Below, in pieces: positions 1-5,634 of a DNA stretch of 9,335 bases (its first letter is position 1; each line of letters begins with the position of its first letter). The stretch is from NCBI GenBank assembly GCA_910584285.1, contig CAJTYK010000062.1, forward strand, positions 1-9,335. Direction: 5' to 3'. Source of the DNA: an uncultured Oscillospiraceae bacterium. GTDB lineage: Bacteria > Bacillota > Clostridia > Oscillospirales > Oscillospiraceae. The notes below the pieces were generated by a model. It did no database searches, was not told where the DNA came from, and saw only the letters and a list, made by a program, of their open reading frames with translations. A program made the translations under genes and the position numbers.

Positions 1-2082
1 ACCGTGGGCTGCGACTGCGACCGCTATATCGAGGTGTGGAACGTGGTGTTCTCCCAGTTCGACAACGACGGCCACGACCACTACACCGAGCTGAAGCAGA
101 AGAACATCGACACCGGCATGGGCCTGGAGCGTCTGGCCTGCGTGTGCCAGGGGGTGGGCTCCCTGTTTGACGTGGACACGGTGATGAACATCACCAATAA
201 AGTCTCCGAGATCACCCACGCCCACTACGGCGAGAGCCGGGAGAAGGACGTGTCCCTGCGGGTCATCACCGACCACATCCGCTCCTCCGTGTTCATGATC
301 TGCGACGGCGTGCTGCCCTCCAACGAGGGCCGGGGCTACGTGCTGCGCCGCCTGCTGCGCCGGGCCGCCCGCCACGGCAAGCTGCTGGGCGTCAACGAGC
401 CCTTCCTGTACCAGGTGTGCGACACCGTCATCCATGAGAACGAGGGGCACTACCCCGAGCTGCGGGAGCGGCAGGACTATATCACCAAGGTGATCCGGGT
501 GGAGGAGGAGAACTTCGCCAAGACCATCGACGGCGGCCTCAAGATCTTCAACGAGATGCTGGCCGGCCACAAGGAGAAGGGGGAAAAGACCTTCTCCGGG
601 GCGGACGCCTTCAAGCTGTACGACACCTATGGCTTCCCCATGGATCTGACCCTGGAGATGGCGCAGGAGCAGGGCCTGGAGCTGGACGAGGCCGAGTTCC
701 ACAAGCTGATGGACGAGCAGCGCCAGCGGGCCCGGAAGGCCCGGGAGGCCCTGGGCGATCTGGGCTGGGCCGGGGTGGAGTTCGGCAAGGACGTGCCCGA
801 GACGGAGTTTGACGGCTATGAGCACACCGCCATCGAGGGCGTGAAAGTAGTGGCCCTGGTGGTGGAGAACGAGCTGGCCGAGGAGCTGATGCCCGGCGTG
901 GAGGGCATTGTGGTGCTGGACAAGACTCCCTTCTACGCCGAGATGGGCGGTCAGGTGGCCGACCATGGCGTGATCTTTGCCGACAAGGTGAGCTTCGAGG
1001 TTACCGACGTGCAGAAGAACAAGGGCGGCAAGTATATGCACTACGGCAAGATGACCGAGGGCGTGCTCAAGGTGGGGGACACCGTGTGCGCCCAGATCGA
1101 CCGGTCTCGCCGCCAGGCCGTGGCTCGGGCCCACACCGCCACCCACCTGCTGGACAAGGCCCTGCGGGAGGTGTTGGGGGATCACGTGCACCAGGCCGGC
1201 TCCCTGGTGGAGCCCGACCGGCTGCGCTTTGACTTCACCCACTTCGAGGCTATGACCCCGGAGCAGGTGGCCCAGGTGGGCCGGATCGTCAACGACGCCA
1301 TCCTGGCGGGCTACCCGGTGGACACCCAGGTGCTGCCCATCGAGGAGGCCAAGAAGAAGGGTGCTATCGCCCTGTTCGGCGAGAAGTACGGCGACACCGT
1401 CCGGGTGGTGGACATGGGGGACGGGTACTCCGTGGAGTTCTGCGGCGGCACCCACCTGAGCAATACCGCCATGGCGGGGGCCTTCCGCATCAAGAGCGAG
1501 TTCTCCGTGGCCAGCGGCGTGCGCCGCATCGAGGCCACCACCGGCCGGGAGACCCTGGCCTTCTTCGGCGAGGTGCAGGAGCGCATCAACCAGGCGGCGG
1601 CGGTGCTCAAGGCCAAGCCGGTTGAGCTGCGGGAGAAGGCGGAGGCCGTCATGGGCGAGATCCGAAACCTGCACCAGATGGTGGAGAAGTTCAAGGCCAA
1701 GGAGGCCGCCGGCGAGACCGACCGCATCCTGTTCGGCGCCCACGAGGTGGGCGAGCTGAAGGTGCTCACCGCCACGGTGCCCGAGGCGGACGGCCAGCGG
1801 CTGCGCCAGATGGGCGACCTGCTCCGGGACAAGGACGCCAACGTGGTGGCGGTGCTGGCGGCGGTCAACGACGATAAGATTACCTTCCTGTGCGCCTGCG
1901 GCAAGGAGGCGGTCAAGAAGGGCGTCAAGGCCGGGGACATCATCAAGCAGGTGTGCGCCATTGCGGGCGGCTCCGGCGGCGGCAAGCCGGACAGCGCTAT
2001 GGGCGGCGGCAAGGACGTGCTCATGCTGGACAACGCTTTGGCCATGGTGGACAATGTCGTCGCCATGAAGCTGGGGGTGTGA
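1..2082 (+). CDS. alaS: Alanine--tRNA ligase, 5'-truncated by window edge
   Basis: This enzyme attaches alanine to tRNA-Ala in the cytoplasm and hydrolyses mischarged Ser- and Gly-tRNA-Ala. The frame is open from base 1, so roughly the first 185 residues (most of the catalytic core) lie outside the window; the family is usually about 875 aa. Counting the codon at base 1 as residue 1, class II motif 3 is visible near residues 39-46 (TGMGLERL). The editing domain carries the zinc-type site HxxxH (H378, H382) and CGGTH (C481, H485). The C-terminal C-Ala domain ends with the usual glycine-rich stretch near residues 655-675 (GGSGGGKPDSAMGGG). The protein then ends normally at TGA 2080-2082. No frameshift or missing key residue is visible in the part present. 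Identification is secure; only the N-terminus cannot be judged. Confidence 0.97.
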   Translation, partial: TVGCDCDRYIEVWNVVFSQFDNDGHDHYTELKQKNIDTGMGLERLACVCQGVGSLFDVDTVMNITNKVSEITHAHYGESREKDVSLRVITDHIRSSVFMICDGVLPSNEGRGYVLRRLLRRAARHGKLLGVNEPFLYQVCDTVIHENEGHYPELRERQDYITKVIRVEEENFAKTIDGGLKIFNEMLAGHKEKGEKTFSGADAFKLYDTYGFPMDLTLEMAQEQGLELDEAEFHKLMDEQRQRARKAREALGDLGWAGVEFGKDVPETEFDGYEHTAIEGVKVVALVVENELAEELMPGVEGIVVLDKTPFYAEMGGQVADHGVIFADKVSFEVTDVQKNKGGKYMHYGKMTEGVLKVGDTVCAQIDRSRRQAVARAHTATHLLDKALREVLGDHVHQAGSLVEPDRLRFDFTHFEAMTPEQVAQVGRIVNDAILAGYPVDTQVLPIEEAKKKGAIALFGEKYGDTVRVVDMGDGYSVEFCGGTHLSNTAMAGAFRIKSEFSVASGVRRIEATTGRETLAFFGEVQERINQAAAVLKAKPVELREKAEAVMGEIRNLHQMVEKFKAKEAAGETDRILFGAHEVGELKVLTATVPEADGQRLRQMGDLLRDKDANVVAVLAAVNDDKITFLCACGKEAVKKGVKAGDIIKQVCAIAGGSGGGKPDSAMGGGKDVLMLDNALAMVDNVVAMKLGV

Positions 2083-2108
2083 TACTTTTTCTTGAAAGAA
2101 AAAGTATC
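2081..2108. repeat. Perfect palindrome overlapping the alaS stop codon
   Basis: A 13-base arm (2081-2093) is followed by two bases and its exact reverse complement (2096-2108). The realistic hairpin has 11-12 pairs around a 4-base loop. The stem is A/T-rich, with runs of T on one arm and A on the other, and begins inside the TGA of alaS. No T-tract follows, so it is not a classic intrinsic terminator in either direction, although the T-run within the stem could help. It may be a dispersed intergenic repeat, an mRNA 3'-end stabiliser or a weak bidirectional terminator. The sequence alone cannot separate these. Confidence 0.6.
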
Positions 2109-2202
2109 CAAAAAGAACTTTAAGCTCGCTGACGGACAGGGATGGGAACTGCCCCATTTCTGCCCGGCAACGGGGGATACGCAATAGAAGAAGGAAAAAT
2201 TT

Positions 2203-2382
2203 ATGCTGCCACAAGATCCTTATATCCTGCTCAGCTATCTGAACACCAAGCTCCGGGACGAGTATTCCGGCCTGTCCGCCTTGTGCGATGGGTTGAACGT
2301 GAGCGAGGCAGAGCTGGCCGAGCGGTTGGCCGGGGCGGGGTACGCCTACGACCCCGCCGCCAACCAATTCAAACCCCTTTGA
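2203..2382 (+). CDS. DUF4250 domain protein (59 aa)
   Basis: This short gene encodes 59 residues beginning MLPQDPYILLSYLNTKLRDE. It matches the remembered pattern of the DUF4250 family of Clostridia: an MLPxDPxxLLSxxNTKLRD opening, a short helical middle with a conserved LCD motif (residues 27-29), and a GYxYDxxxNQF ending (GYAYDPAANQF, residues 46-56). The function is unknown. The compact helix-turn-helix-like middle (NVSEAELAERLAGAGY) might suggest nucleic acid or protein binding, but that is speculation. An A/G-rich ribosome site (GAAGAAGGAAAA) precedes the ATG by a few bases. The stop overlaps the ribosome site of the following cupin gene, so the two are probably co-transcribed. No strong promoter was recognised in the 120 bases upstream. 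Confidence 0.85.
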   Translation: MLPQDPYILLSYLNTKLRDEYSGLSALCDGLNVSEAELAERLAGAGYAYDPAANQFKPL

Positions 2383-2395
2383 GAGGAGAACCATC

Positions 2396-2725
2396 ATGCT
2401 CATCGATTTTTCCAAGATGGAGACGGAAACCATCCCCCACTTCCTGGGCGGCGAGGGCGAGATCCACGCCCAGATGCAGGTGGACGGCCTGAACCGCATT
2501 TTGCACGGCATCCTGCCCCCCGGATCCTCCATCGGCTACCACACCCACGAGACCAGCAGCGAGATCGTTTATATTCTGTCCGGCACGGGGAAGGTGAAGG
2601 TGGAGGGCGGCGAGGAGCCGCTGAAAGCCGGGGACTGCCACTACTGCCCCAAGGGACAGGCCCACTCCCTCATCAACAACAGCGACGGCGACTTGGAGTT
2701 CTTCGCCGTCGTACCCCAACAGTAA
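2396..2725 (+). CDS. Small single-domain cupin protein (109 aa)
   Basis: This is a single beta-barrel cupin, a fold that usually binds one divalent metal. Both signature motifs are complete. Motif 1 spans residues 47-65, with GYHTH supplying H49 and H51 and E56 as the third ligand. Motif 2 runs from G79 through P85 and G87 to H90 and N94, with H90 as the fourth ligand. The length is normal for a stand-alone cupin. Related proteins include sugar- or mannose-phosphate isomerase-like cupins and small dioxygenase-like proteins; nothing here fixes the substrate. The ATG lies seven bases after GAGAGGAG, which overlaps the stop of the DUF4250 gene, indicating an operon. The HIT gene follows after 13 bases with its own AAAGGAGG, so DUF4250, cupin and HIT probably share a transcript. 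Confidence 0.9.
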   Translation: MLIDFSKMETETIPHFLGGEGEIHAQMQVDGLNRILHGILPPGSSIGYHTHETSSEIVYILSGTGKVKVEGGEEPLKAGDCHYCPKGQAHSLINNSDGDLEFFAVVPQQ

Positions 2726-2738
2726 AGGAGGATCCACT

Positions 2739-3077
2739 ATGTCCGACTGCCTGTTCTGCAAAATTGTCAAGGGGGAAATTCCCTCTAAAAAGGTCTATGA
2801 GGATGATCAATGCCTGGCCTTTTACGACATCGATCCCCAGGCCCCCGTCCACTTTCTGGTGATTCCTAAAACTCACATCGCGTCCTGCGGGGCCATTACG
2901 GCGGATAATTCCGCCATCGCCGCCCACTGCTTCGAGGTCATCTCCAAGGTGACGAAGGATCTGGGCGTCACCGATTTCCGGGTGGTGTCCAACTGCGGCG
3001 AGCAGGCGGGCCAGTCTGTGCCCCACCTCCACTTCCATGTGTTGGCGGGCCGGGATATGACCTGGCCGCCGGGTTAA
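2739..3077 (+). CDS. HIT family (HINT-like) nucleotide hydrolase/transferase
   Basis: Histidine-triad proteins hydrolyse nucleoside phosphoramidates and related adenylylated compounds through a nucleotidylated histidine. The triad HLHFHVLAG is present with H96, H98 and H100. The start SDCLFCKIVKGEIPS is typical of the HINT/PKCI branch. C4, C7 and H46 could be part of the structural zinc site found in some Gram-positive members. The length of 112 aa is normal and the N-terminus is secure because AAAGGAGG sits just upstream. It is the last gene of the apparent DUF4250-cupin-HIT unit and is followed by a strong GC hairpin. The physiological substrate cannot be told from sequence. Confidence 0.95.
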   Translation: MSDCLFCKIVKGEIPSKKVYEDDQCLAFYDIDPQAPVHFLVIPKTHIASCGAITADNSAIAAHCFEVISKVTKDLGVTDFRVVSNCGEQAGQSVPHLHFHVLAGRDMTWPPG

Positions 3078-3091
3078 TTTGCGCACGGATA

Positions 3092-3121
3092 AAGGCCCGC
3101 GCCCGCTGGGGCGCGGGCCTT
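3092..3121 (+). terminator. GC-rich hairpin after the HIT gene
   Basis: A perfect 13-pair stem (3092-3104 with 3109-3121) closes a 4-base loop, 14 bases after the HIT stop. The stem is almost pure G/C with A-T pairs at its base. Only two T residues follow, so it lacks a good U-tract. Its position between the HIT gene and a new promoter still favours termination or 3'-end protection. Confidence 0.6.
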
Positions 3122-3177
3122 GCTGCCGCAAACTTAAAAAAACTTTTAGATTTCCTTTCGCATTTTTCAACCGGGTC

Positions 3178-3188
3178 TGTGCTATGCT
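3178..3188 (+). promoter_or_regulatory. Possible extended -10 promoter for the membrane protein gene
   Basis: TGTGCTATGCT contains a TG dinucleotide one base before TATGCT, the arrangement of an extended -10 element often seen in Clostridia. No convincing -35 lies at 16-18 bases; TTCGCA at 3157-3162 is 20 bases away. The location, about 40 bases before the ATG and just after the HIT hairpin and an A/T-rich stretch, is sensible. This is an inference from a weak motif. Confidence 0.4.
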
Positions 3189-3228
3189 GACAGTATGAGG
3201 CCACTGCCCCAGCCCAAGGAGGGATACC

Positions 3229-3933
3229 ATGATCAGAGAAGCTGCCCAACGGCGCGGAAAAGGAAATACGCTGAATGCAGGGCACGGCCCCCTCACCCTG
3301 TACTGGGTGTTCTGGCTGTTCCTCATCGCCGGAGTGGTGGGGGATCTAGTGGAGGTGGTGTTCTGGCTGGTGACCCGGGGGGAGCTGACCAGCCGCAGCA
3401 GCCTGCTCTACGGCCAGTTCAGCATTGTCTGGGGAGCCGGGGCGGTGCTGCTCACCCTGGTGTTTCACCGGATGGATCAGCGCTCCAACGCCCGGATCTT
3501 CCTGACGGGAACGGCGCTGGGCGGCGTGTATGAGTACATATGCTCCCTGATCCAGGAGGTGCTGTTCGGGGCCTGCTTCTGGGACTACCGGCATCTGCCG
3601 CTGAACCTGAACGGGCGGGTGAACCTGGTGTTCTGCCTGTTCTGGGGCGCGGCGGCAGTGCTGTGGGTGCGGACAATCTGTCCCGCGTTGTGCCGCTTTG
3701 TGGCCCGCATCCCCCGGGATCGGGGCCGGCGGATCGCCATGGGGGCGGCTGCCTTCCTGATGTTCAGCACCGCCGTCACCGCCGCCGCCCTGGGCCGCAT
3801 GGAGCGCCGCCGGGAGGGAGAGCCCGCCCTGGGGGCCGTCAGCCGCTTTCTGGACGCCGCCTTCCCCGACGGTGTGCTCCACGCCCGCTACCCCAACATG
3901 GGCATACTCAGCGAGATCGGGTGGTATGACTGA
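3229..3933 (+). CDS. CmpB-type putative ABC-transporter permease-like membrane protein
   Basis: This 234-residue membrane protein resembles the 'ABC_trans_CmpB' family (PF06541), which is widespread in Firmicutes and of unproven transport function. The pattern includes GDLVE in the first membrane helix (38-42), LYGQF (60-64), EYICS followed by E110 (102-110), FWDY (117-120) and LNLNGRVNL (125-133), closely following the family's conserved E-S-E, WDY and NxxGR landmarks. Hydrophobic segments lie near residues 23-49, 60-80, 88-112, 132-152 and 168-188. The C-terminal 45 residues are soluble. The start is supported by AAGGAGGG seven bases before the ATG. No ATPase gene is adjacent. The gene stands alone between a hairpin and a strong terminator, so it is probably monocistronic. 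The family call is fairly firm; the function is not known. Confidence 0.82.
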   Translation: MIREAAQRRGKGNTLNAGHGPLTLYWVFWLFLIAGVVGDLVEVVFWLVTRGELTSRSSLLYGQFSIVWGAGAVLLTLVFHRMDQRSNARIFLTGTALGGVYEYICSLIQEVLFGACFWDYRHLPLNLNGRVNLVFCLFWGAAAVLWVRTICPALCRFVARIPRDRGRRIAMGAAAFLMFSTAVTAAALGRMERRREGEPALGAVSRFLDAAFPDGVLHARYPNMGILSEIGWYD

Positions 3934-4002
3934 GAGGTGCGGAGAAGCGACCGAGTGCCCTGCCTGCTTTGCAGCGTGACAACTGTGAGAAGCACAAAAT
4001 AG

Positions 4003-4034
4003 AACCGTCCCGGATCCGTCCGGGGCGGTTTTTT
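4003..4034 (+). terminator. Strong intrinsic terminator after the CmpB-like gene
   Basis: A 12-pair stem (4003-4014 with 4019-4030, one G-U pair) closes a TCCG tetraloop and runs into six T residues at 4029-4034. It lies 69 bases after the stop codon. It marks the right edge of the ordinary chromosomal block; mobile-element sequence begins immediately after it. Confidence 0.88.
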
Positions 4035-4103
4035 CTTGGCGCTTTAGCAAGACAACCCCCCAGTTAAACTGGGGGTGAGTAAAAGAAGCTTTAGCAAAAG
4101 GGA

Positions 4104-4166
4104 GAACCTCCTGTGTGGTAGAATGGAGAAGGTCTGGCAACCACACCATCAAAACACAGGAGGTTC
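4104..4166 (+). promoter_or_regulatory. Hairpin sequestering the tnpA ribosome binding site
   Basis: Bases 4104-4116 (GAACCTCCTGTGT) are the exact reverse complement of 4154-4166 (ACACAGGAGGTTC), and the second arm contains the AGGAGG ribosome site. A further 7-pair stem (4113-4119 with 4140-4146) can form inside, shortening the outer helix to nine pairs with a bulge. Either fold buries the ribosome site. IS200 of enteric bacteria is known to hold down its transposase in this way, so the element's translational brake is preserved here although the gene is gone. Confidence 0.75.
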
Positions 4167-4173
4167 ATGTCAA

Positions 4174-4227
4174 ATGGATGACGTAAAAAGTTTATCACAC
4201 AGCAAATGGAGATGTGATGAAGTTTGA
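4174..4227 (+). pseudogene. tnpA: tnpA 5' fragment (IS200-type transposase)
   Basis: The reading frame gives MDDVKSLSHSKWRC, the characteristic first 14 residues of Firmicutes IS200-type TnpA. In intact copies this continues into the strand that leads to the HUH motif. Here three unrelated codons follow and then TGA, so homology stops near base 4215. An intact TnpA has roughly 130-150 residues with HUH and a catalytic tyrosine; all of that is absent. The ATG at 4167, closer to the ribosome site, is followed by a stop after four codons, so 4174 is the proper start. The bases after the break (about 4212-4254) read GDVMKFDPPAQETPF-stop in another frame, which could be the tail of a different lost gene. 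Confidence 0.75.
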
Positions 4228-4263
4228 TCCGCCGGCCCAGGAAACTCCGTTTTGAGTGGACAG

Positions 4264-4290
4264 AAAAAGCCGCCCCGAACTTGGGGCGGC
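4264..4290 (-). terminator. Intrinsic terminator of the minus-strand small-gene pair
   Basis: Read on the minus strand, GCCGCCCC and GGGGCGGC form an 8-pair stem (4283-4290 with 4269-4276) around a 6-base loop, and five T residues follow directly (complement of 4264-4268). It starts just after the stop codon of the 65-aa gene, as expected for its terminator. Confidence 0.82.
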
Positions 4291-4293
4291 GGC

Positions 4294-4491
4294 TCAATCC
4301 TGATTTTCTGTGTCCGCGGCGTGGGGCTGCCCGTGGTACACCTTCAGCTCCGGGCCGGAGGTTCCGGCGATGATGGGGTTGGCCTTGACCTTCGTGTGTT
4401 TGGCCTTGCCCTGAAGCTCAGGCACCGGCGGAACGTCGTTCCGGGGATGGGTGCGCGTCCAGTCCGGGCGGGCCATGCCTTTCTTTGCCAT
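4294..4491 (-). CDS. Small basic mobile-element-associated protein (65 aa)
   Basis: The product is hydrophilic and rich in lysine, proline and histidine, with no predicted membrane segment. It begins MAKKGMARPDWTRTHPRND and contains PPVPELQGKAKHTK (residues 21-34) and NPIIAGTSGPELKVYH in the second half. I recall similar short proteins beside conjugation genes in gut Clostridia, but I know no function. The start is supported by AGGGGGTGA shortly before the ATG on the minus strand. It lies 11 bases downstream of the 54-aa gene and runs into its own terminator, so the two form a small operon. The low complexity and the proline/lysine bias fit a disordered nucleic-acid- or protein-binding adaptor, but this is inference only. 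Confidence 0.6.
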   Translation of the reverse strand: MAKKGMARPDWTRTHPRNDVPPVPELQGKAKHTKVKANPIIAGTSGPELKVYHGQPHAADTENQD

Positions 4492-4502
4492 GATGTCACC
4501 CC

Positions 4503-4667
4503 CTACGCAAAATGGCGGACAATGGCCTGCATCTCGTCCCGGGAGGCGGCCTGGGCCGCCTGGGCCACCACCTGAGCGCGGGCTTCGTCGGAGAGGGCGG
4601 CAAAGCGGCGCATGGCCTGTTCATTTTCCGCCAGCGCCATTGTCAGCCCGATGGGCAGATCGTTCAT
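4503..4667 (-). CDS. Small helical mobile-element-associated protein (54 aa)
   Basis: The product opens MNDLPIGLTMALAENEQAMR and continues as alanine-rich, probably helical sequence with LSDEARAQVVAQAAQ (residues 26-40) and SRDEMQAIV near the end. The start at 4667 is chosen over the longer upstream reading because GGAGGTGAT lies five bases before this ATG and the added upstream residues have no protein-like pattern. Comparable MNxLPIGxxMALAxNxxAMxRF proteins accompany conjugative elements in Clostridia as I remember them; their role is not established. It is the first gene of the two-gene minus-strand unit. Its upstream region is only about 30 bases from the ribosome site of the divergent mini-ORF at 4716, and no clear promoter is visible. 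Confidence 0.68.
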   Translation of the reverse strand: MNDLPIGLTMALAENEQAMRRFAALSDEARAQVVAQAAQAASRDEMQAIVRHFA

Positions 4668-4715
4668 AAAAATCACCTCCGAGACAGTTTGCCCGGAATG
4701 AGGAGGGAATAGCCG

Positions 4716-4790
4716 ATGAAAAACCTGACAATGGAACCCAACGATCCCCCGACGTTGGAGCAGCTGCGGGAGATGAACGGGGAGGGATAA
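4716..4790 (+). pseudogene. 24-codon mini-ORF, likely truncated mobile-element gene
   Basis: A good ribosome site (GAGGAGGG, 4700-4707) precedes an ATG that begins a 24-residue peptide containing NDPPTLEQLREMNGE, then TAA. In related elements I recall longer small proteins with PPTLEELREMDGEPV at the same place, where this is only the beginning. The peptide here ends two residues after that motif, so it is more likely a cut-down gene than a true micropeptide. It sits ten bases before the ribosome site of the relaxase relic and would be co-transcribed with it. Confidence 0.45.
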
Positions 4791-4804
4791 CAAAAACGTG
4801 GGAG

Positions 4805-5569
4805 GTGCTATCTACGCCGTGCATCATTTTCAAGTGCTCGCACATCAAGGGCGGCGGTGAGAAGGCTGCCGCCCACTTGGGTAACTACATCAAGTACGCC
4901 GCTACCCGTGACGGCGTAGAGCGTATCGATCCCGGCAAGGCCACACTCCCTGCCACGGACAAGCAGGCCAAGCTGGTGGAGCAGCTCCTCCGGGACTTCC
5001 CGTCCAGCAAAGGGTCGTTTGAGTACGAGGACTACCAGGCCGCGCCCACTGGGGGAAACGCCTCGGAGTTCATCACCCGCACCATTGAGGACAATTACGA
5101 GAGCATCGCCCAGCGTGAAAACTACGTGGACTACATCGCCAGCCGTCCCCGCGTCCAGAAGCAGGGCACCCATGGTCTGTTCACTGCCAATGACGGCCCG
5201 CTGGTACTGGCCCAGGTGGCGGACGAGGTAGCCCATCACCCCGGCGTGGTGTGGCTGCCCATGATCTCCCTGCGCCGGGAGAACGCTGCGCGGCTGGGGT
5301 ACGACAACGCCGAACGCTGGCGCAAGCTACTGTCCGCCCAGCAGGGCAACCAGTACGCCCAATATTGTCTGAACCGCGTGTACCGCTCCATTTTCTCCTC
5401 CACCGCCTCACACCTCTACCACATGGGCCGCATCTTCCAGGAGCAGCGCCCCCAACCTGTGGCCGGTATACGGGCAGCGGTGGACAGCAAGCTTAGGAGG
5501 AGGATCCGGGAAAAGAAGATCGCCATGGGCCACAAGCCGGACGATCACGAGGAGCAGGCCATGGGCTGA
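4805..5569 (+). pseudogene. MobP3-type relaxase, start codon lost and catalytic middle deleted
   Basis: Relaxases of this type nick the transfer origin of integrative and conjugative elements. The first about 177 residues follow the family pattern (IIFKCSHIKGGG, NYIKYAATRDGVE, GTHGLFTANDGPLVLAQVADE, VVWLPMISLRRE). From about residue 178 the sequence jumps to QGNQYAQY, which belongs to the C-terminal Sel1-like repeats. It then runs to the expected basic tail (IFQEQRPQP, LRRRIREKKIAMGHKPDDHEE). The expected middle, with the HxxxHPHxH-type metal site, is absent, and the join is in frame. The only start in frame is GTG at 4805, which overlaps its own ribosome site (GGGAGGTG) and is unlikely to work. 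Loss of two bases from an ancestral ATG-TCT would explain this. A functional nickase is very unlikely. Confidence 0.8.
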
Positions 5570-5634
5570 CGCTCACGCCTCCCAGCGGCGGCGTAGTTGG
5601 CCGCGCACTCTTTTGGCGTAAACAGGTTCATCAT
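5545..5634 (-). pseudogene. 5' fragment of a gene resembling a formate/nitrite transporter
   Basis: The minus-strand reading begins MMNLFTPKECAANYAAAG, like the amphipathic N-terminus of formate/nitrite (FNT) channels, and then changes to RRERQPMACSS and stops. The foreign tail is the reverse complement of the relaxase end, so the gene was cut by a junction near base 5580. The rest of the channel, normally about 250 more residues in six membrane helices, is not in the window. The ATG overlaps the stop of the DUF2200 gene (ATGA), and the ribosome site GGAGGGGAG lies inside that gene, suggesting translational coupling. The FNT assignment rests on 18 residues and is tentative; that it is a truncated gene start is firmer. 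Confidence 0.5.

Larger units (their letters stand above)
4041..4227 (+). mobile_element. IS200/IS605-type left-end remnant
   Basis: The segment has three parts in the order expected at the left end of an IS200-type element. First is a subterminal hairpin, CCCCCAGTT-A-AACTGGGGG at 4057-4075, of the kind recognised by HUH transposase TnpA. Next comes a longer untranslated hairpin masking the tnpA ribosome site (4104-4166). Last are the first codons of tnpA itself. The 10-base sequence GCTTTAGCAA occurs as a direct repeat on both sides of the terminal hairpin (4041-4050 and 4088-4097). The catalytic body of tnpA and any recognisable right end are missing. The precise left boundary cannot be fixed; it is placed at the direct repeat just after the terminator's T-tract. 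This element cannot move on its own but might be mobilised in trans if its right end survives nearby. Confidence 0.72.

Noticed and set aside
1311..2111. 266-codon minus-strand ORF under alaS
   Set aside because: Antisense shadow of a GC-rich, strongly coding gene; serine/proline-rich nonsense composition and no ribosome site.
2109..2202. Possible riboswitch upstream of the DUF4250 gene
   Set aside because: Only two tiny hairpins (for example ATGGG/CCCAT and CCCG/CGGG) are visible, with no known aptamer core.
2142..2492. 116-codon plus-strand ORF overlapping the DUF4250 and cupin genes
   Set aside because: Arginine/proline-rich out-of-frame reading; the DUF4250 and cupin frames fit families and ribosome sites.
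3346..4152. 268-codon minus-strand ORF through the CmpB-like gene and terminator
   Set aside because: It runs antisense through a clear membrane-protein gene and a terminator; its histidine/glutamine/glycine-rich composition is that of a shadow.
4503..4793. Longer 96-codon version of the 54-aa minus-strand protein
   Set aside because: The added N-terminus lacks protein-like pattern, and the internal ATG at 4667 has a near-perfect ribosome site.
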